DNA from: Trema orientale
Taxonomy: Eukaryota > Streptophyta > Magnoliopsida > Rosales > Cannabaceae
Assembly (NCBI GenBank): GCA_002914845.1
Contig: JXTC01000207.1
Location: 472,002 to 536,001 of the forward strand
DNA length: 64,000 nucleotides
Reading direction: 5' to 3'
Shown: piece by piece, positions 60,930 to 64,000 of the stretch
Layout: every line of letters starts with the position of its first letter
Position numbering within the stretch: position 1 is the stretch's first letter
Translations under genes and position numbers: made by a program
Notes under the pieces: generated by a model
What the model saw: the letters and a program-made list of their open reading frames with translations, nothing else
What the model was told of the DNA's origin: nothing
Database searches by the model: none

Positions 60930-61110
60930 GCTCAAAATTAGTATTTATCGTAGGTACTTAAGGTAACTAATAGGATTACTTAAGGTAACCAAACAAGTTA
61001 TTTGAGATAACTAAATGATTTATTTGAGGTAACGACTGTAGCTATCTTAAGTAACTTAATTGTTTACTTCAAGTACTCATCAATTGATAAAAGATGGTAA
61101 TTCTCTAAAT
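60930..61110 (+). repeat. Dispersed repeat with GTTACTTGAG-type mini-repeats, copy 2
   Basis: Units such as GGTTACCTTAAG and TTATTTGAGGTAACGACT occur at least five times, closing with ATCAATTGATAAAAGATGGTA. This is the same motif order as at 3755-3890. Confidence 0.5.
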
Positions 61111-61319
61111 AGTTTCAAAATTAATTTAATCTAATTAAATTCAGGATTTTTCAGAGAATTTTAAAATCGAGATTTTTCAAATTTTTTGAAAATTTTCCAA
61201 ATAACATGAGCTTTCCTTAAATGTAATATGAAATTTTGGAATTTCTAAAAATTATGAAACAAAATGAGATTTACCAAAAAAAAATGTGGAAAGATTAACA
61301 CTAAAATAAATTAATGAAC

Positions 61320-61975
61320 AATTTTATTAAAATAAAAACGACAAATTACAAAAGCAGCGACAACAAATAACAACGACAAAAGCATACCGGTAAACGACAG
61401 ATGAGTTTTCCAACGACAATGTGAAAACGACGGCAGAAGGTACAACAGGTTTTCAGAACAACGAGAAAACGACAGAGAATTTAACAAATGACATATTGTT
61501 TTGAAGTGAGTTTAAAACTACAAGTCAACAAGGTGAAAACGTGCAGATAAAAAAGATGACAAAAAAGAGACCGAAAAGCTGTGTTTGTGTGTGTGTGTGT
61601 GAGAGAGAGAGAGAGCGAGAGAGAGACAGAGAGGGAGAGAGAGAGATAGAGAGAGAACCACCACTAAAACGACAAGTAACAGAAAAACGATAGAATTTTT
61701 AAGAACAACCACCAGTTAAAAGACAGAGAGGGAGAGAGAGAACCACCACTAAAACGACAAGTAACAGAAAAACGATAGAATTTTTAAGAACAACCACCAG
61801 TTAAAAAGGGCATCATATATATCATAATATTATAGCAAAGAATAGGGAAAAAAAAAAAAGAAAGAAAAAAAAAGTTGAAAACAATCGACAATAAGTGAAA
61901 CAGAAGACAACCACCGGGAAAACGACCAACCAGTACCTTAAAACGACAACAACATTTAAATAAAGTGTCCACGCA
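61320..61975. repeat. AACGAC-motif-rich tract with an 85-bp duplication
   Basis: AACGACA or AACGAC occurs more than ten times in about 650 bases, always in the same orientation. A block from CCACCACTAAAACGAC to ACAACCACCAGTTAAA occurs at 61658 and again at 61743. The tract is non-coding on both strands as far as I can see. Confidence 0.7.
61583..61660. repeat. Compound (GT)n(GA)n microsatellite
   Basis: A GT run at about 61586-61600 passes directly into an imperfect GA run to about 61656. Confidence 0.9.
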
Positions 61976-62511
61976 TACGAACCCACGTTCAGTCACAGTA
62001 CTGCTCCCATATAATTTTAACTCTGTTTGCCAGAGATTCCCACTTCTTCCTTCATTTATAATTTATAAACATATTGTCCACTTTTTCTTTTTTCATTGTT
62101 TCATCTCCGGATATATAATTTTCGAATATTGTTCCCTTTCTCTATTCCCTGCCTAATCTCACTGGCGATACTTAACAAATCTGAAATTGACATTCCCCTC
62201 CTAGTATCATAACTTCACATAATCTTTTCTTTTTCAAACGTTACATAGCAATTGAAAGTAAAGAAAGAAACTCCCACGACTTATGGGCTTAATATGGTCC
62301 TGAATATATATATATATATAAGATGAATAGAGAGAGTAACGATCACATTCTGATGTACACTTAAATGATAAGGTCTAAATCTTGTACAGAATTTTAGTTG
62401 GCGGAACACCAACTCGGGAATTAAAAGCCTATTTTCTTTGGTCAAGTTCAACAATCATGGAAAACGAGTACCCTATTCAGTTCTAGACCTACTAGGTTCT
62501 AGGTTCTAGTG
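61976..62511. other. Intergenic DNA before the Gypsy LTR
   Basis: AT-rich, with a (TA)n run at 62305-62321. Nothing else is recognised. Confidence 0.5.
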
Positions 62512-62799
62512 TGTTATGCGATCCTAAATCCATAAGTGGTCAACGCCAAGAAAGTCAAACAGTCAAGCATGACCAGGTCGCATAAGTATTCCCTTAATTA
62601 AAATGCGACCACANTTAGAGAAACTCTTGTAATTCTCCAGAAAATAGTGAAGAACAGTGGACGTAGGCTCATCTTTTTTGGGGCTGAACCACTATAAAAT
62701 TCGTGTCTCCTTATTTGCTTTGCTTTATTAATCTTTTTTCACACACAAGCCACATCTTGCAATTTCCTATATTCATTGTTGACAAAACCTCCGTCAACA
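62512..62799 (+). repeat. Gypsy element 5' LTR, short
   Basis: It probably starts at TGTTATGCGATCC and ends CCGTCAACA, 288 bases, with a TATAAAA-like box near 62694. The 3' end is fixed by the primer-binding site; the start is inferred from the TG and the preceding change of sequence. It contains the only N of the window (62614). Confidence 0.55.
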
Positions 62800-62801
62800 A
62801 T

Positions 62802-62818
62802 TGGCGCTAGAAGGAGGG
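62802..62818 (+). other. Primer-binding site of the Gypsy element
   Basis: TGGCGCTAGAAGGAGGG follows the LTR end by two bases, a wording common in Tat-branch plant Gypsy elements. Confidence 0.6.
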
Positions 62819-62858
62819 CTATTCCAGCAAAGTGTTCATCAATTTTGCTTCTTCAACA

Positions 62859-64000
62859 ATGGCAAACACCATAAACACTACCAGAAACGCTGGATTTAGC
62901 CAAAACCAATCTCAAAACGCTACTGCAGCACAGGCCGATCCTTCTCAGGGTCAACCTGCTGAGACAGCACCAGAAAACATCAATCAAAGACAAGATCGGA
63001 TGGAGGACGCACTTGCAAACCTTCAACAAATCACCAGTCAAATCAATGATTCTCTGCGACGTCTCGCTGAAGGGCAGATGGTCACTCCGCCACAGCAGGA
63101 ACGTCCCAAAAATCGCCCTGCTCGATAACCGGTGAAAGGAATCCAGATTCGGGAGGAAAGAACTCGTGATCAATCTAGAGCCCAACAAAAGCGTCAAGCG
63201 GATCGCACTTCTAAAGGCAAAGGCAAGGTCGCAGACTTGCCACAAGGATCTGGCACTAGAAGTTCAAGCACTGATCGAAATCGGGGACAACCTTCCAGGA
63301 GAGTAAACGTCAATCGAGATCAAAGCAGCGAGCAAAATTGTCAATCGAGGAGTGTCTTCGAGAGAATCAGCAGAGAACCCAAGCAGGATCCGGTAGACCT
63401 GCGACAACACTTAGAACAGCGACGTAGACGAGAACAGTCCACGTCGCATCATGAAAACCAAAGCCGATCTCGTCGCACAATCACGATTGAATCCACACAA
63501 AAGACGCTGCAGACCCAACACGGCCAACCTGCGGCTATTCAACGTGATAACAATCAGAGACCACCCTTGCCACCAACTAATGCCCTTCCTCATAACATTG
63601 ATGTTCACAATATGAGAATCGCATTAGAAACGATGGCTGGCTGGGATGATGAACTCGTGGATGGATATCGTCAGTCACCATTCAACGAGGAAGTTCGAGC
63701 AGCAGCCCTTCCTGTTGGATTTAAACTTCCCACCATAAACATGTTTGATGGGAAAACAGATCCACAGGATCATATGGATCACTTTAACGATCTAATGGAG
63801 CTCCATCGAATTGATGATCTTGCAAGGTGTAGATGCTTCGCTGTAACTCTCTCAGGAGCAGCAAAAAAGTGGTTTCGAGGGCTACAGCCGGGCTCAATCT
63901 CTTCTTGGCAGCAACTTCAAACTGCGTTTTTAAGGCAGTTTCAGACTGCTAAAAGTTTCAATGTCCCGTTAATCAGCCTATCAAGCATCCGCCAAGGTCC
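62859..64000 (+). pseudogene. Gypsy (Tat-like) gag, one nonsense codon, runs off the window
   Basis: ATG at 62859 (MANTINTTRNAGFSQNQSQN) opens a Gln/Arg-rich N-terminal part that stops at TAA 63126-63128, where CAA would fit. The same frame then stays open to the window end, more than 870 bases. It contains the retrotransposon gag core: LPTINMFDGKTDPQDHMDHF, LSGAAKKWFRGLQPGSISSW and AFLRQFQ. The single break and clean remainder suggest a fairly young copy. The rest of the element lies outside the window. Confidence 0.85.

Overview
The window is eukaryotic plant DNA, most likely from a eudicot. It is AT-rich, the genes have short exons with GT-AG introns, the protein families are plant ones (P-class PPR, SCI1-like, DeSI-like, plant acyl-protein thioesterase, At5g20050-type kinase), and Copia, Gypsy, hAT, CACTA-like and small terminal-inverted-repeat elements are abundant. 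I cannot name the species. The first six bases are a HindIII site and there is one N at 62614.

Gene-bearing part, about 1-27 kb. Five single-copy-type genes are present: a mitochondrial PPR protein (+, 52-2591, 2 exons), an SCI1-like RS-rich nuclear protein (+, 5344-8961, 8 exons), a PPPDE/DeSI-like cysteine peptidase (+, 13525-15979, 4 exons), an acyl-protein thioesterase (-, 17726-21096, 9 coding exons) and an intronless two-TM receptor-like kinase (-, 25702-27156). All exon junctions were read by hand and keep the frame. The thioesterase and kinase correspond, from memory, to Arabidopsis neighbours At5g20060 and At5g20050, so this looks like conserved microsynteny. Small MITE-like elements sit between the genes.

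Transposon-filled part, about 30.8-58.5 kb. One old, decayed Copia polyprotein can be followed from gag to the end of RNase H in six pieces spread over about 27.7 kb. The pieces are separated by a hAT-type element (8-bp target duplication), a 2.55-kb solo LTR (5-bp duplication), a complete but dead Copia element (AAATA duplication), a second dead Copia element on the minus strand (ATATT duplication) that holds a further solo LTR (GTACA duplication), and a CACTA-like element that itself holds a 7.96-kb Athila-like LTR element (ACATT duplication) lacking RT, RNase H and the integrase core. A smaller 0.36-kb insertion of unknown type also breaks the RT region. This nested structure is the main result of the reading.

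Right end, 58.5-64 kb. There is one GC-richer ORF region (58999-59364) whose coding strand is uncertain, then repeat-rich intergenic DNA with a GT/GA microsatellite and a dense AACGAC-motif tract, and finally the 5' end of a Gypsy element (short LTR, primer-binding site, gag with one nonsense codon) running off the window. The five genes share no pathway and no operon-like logic is expected. I found no evidence of a wholly new biological system.
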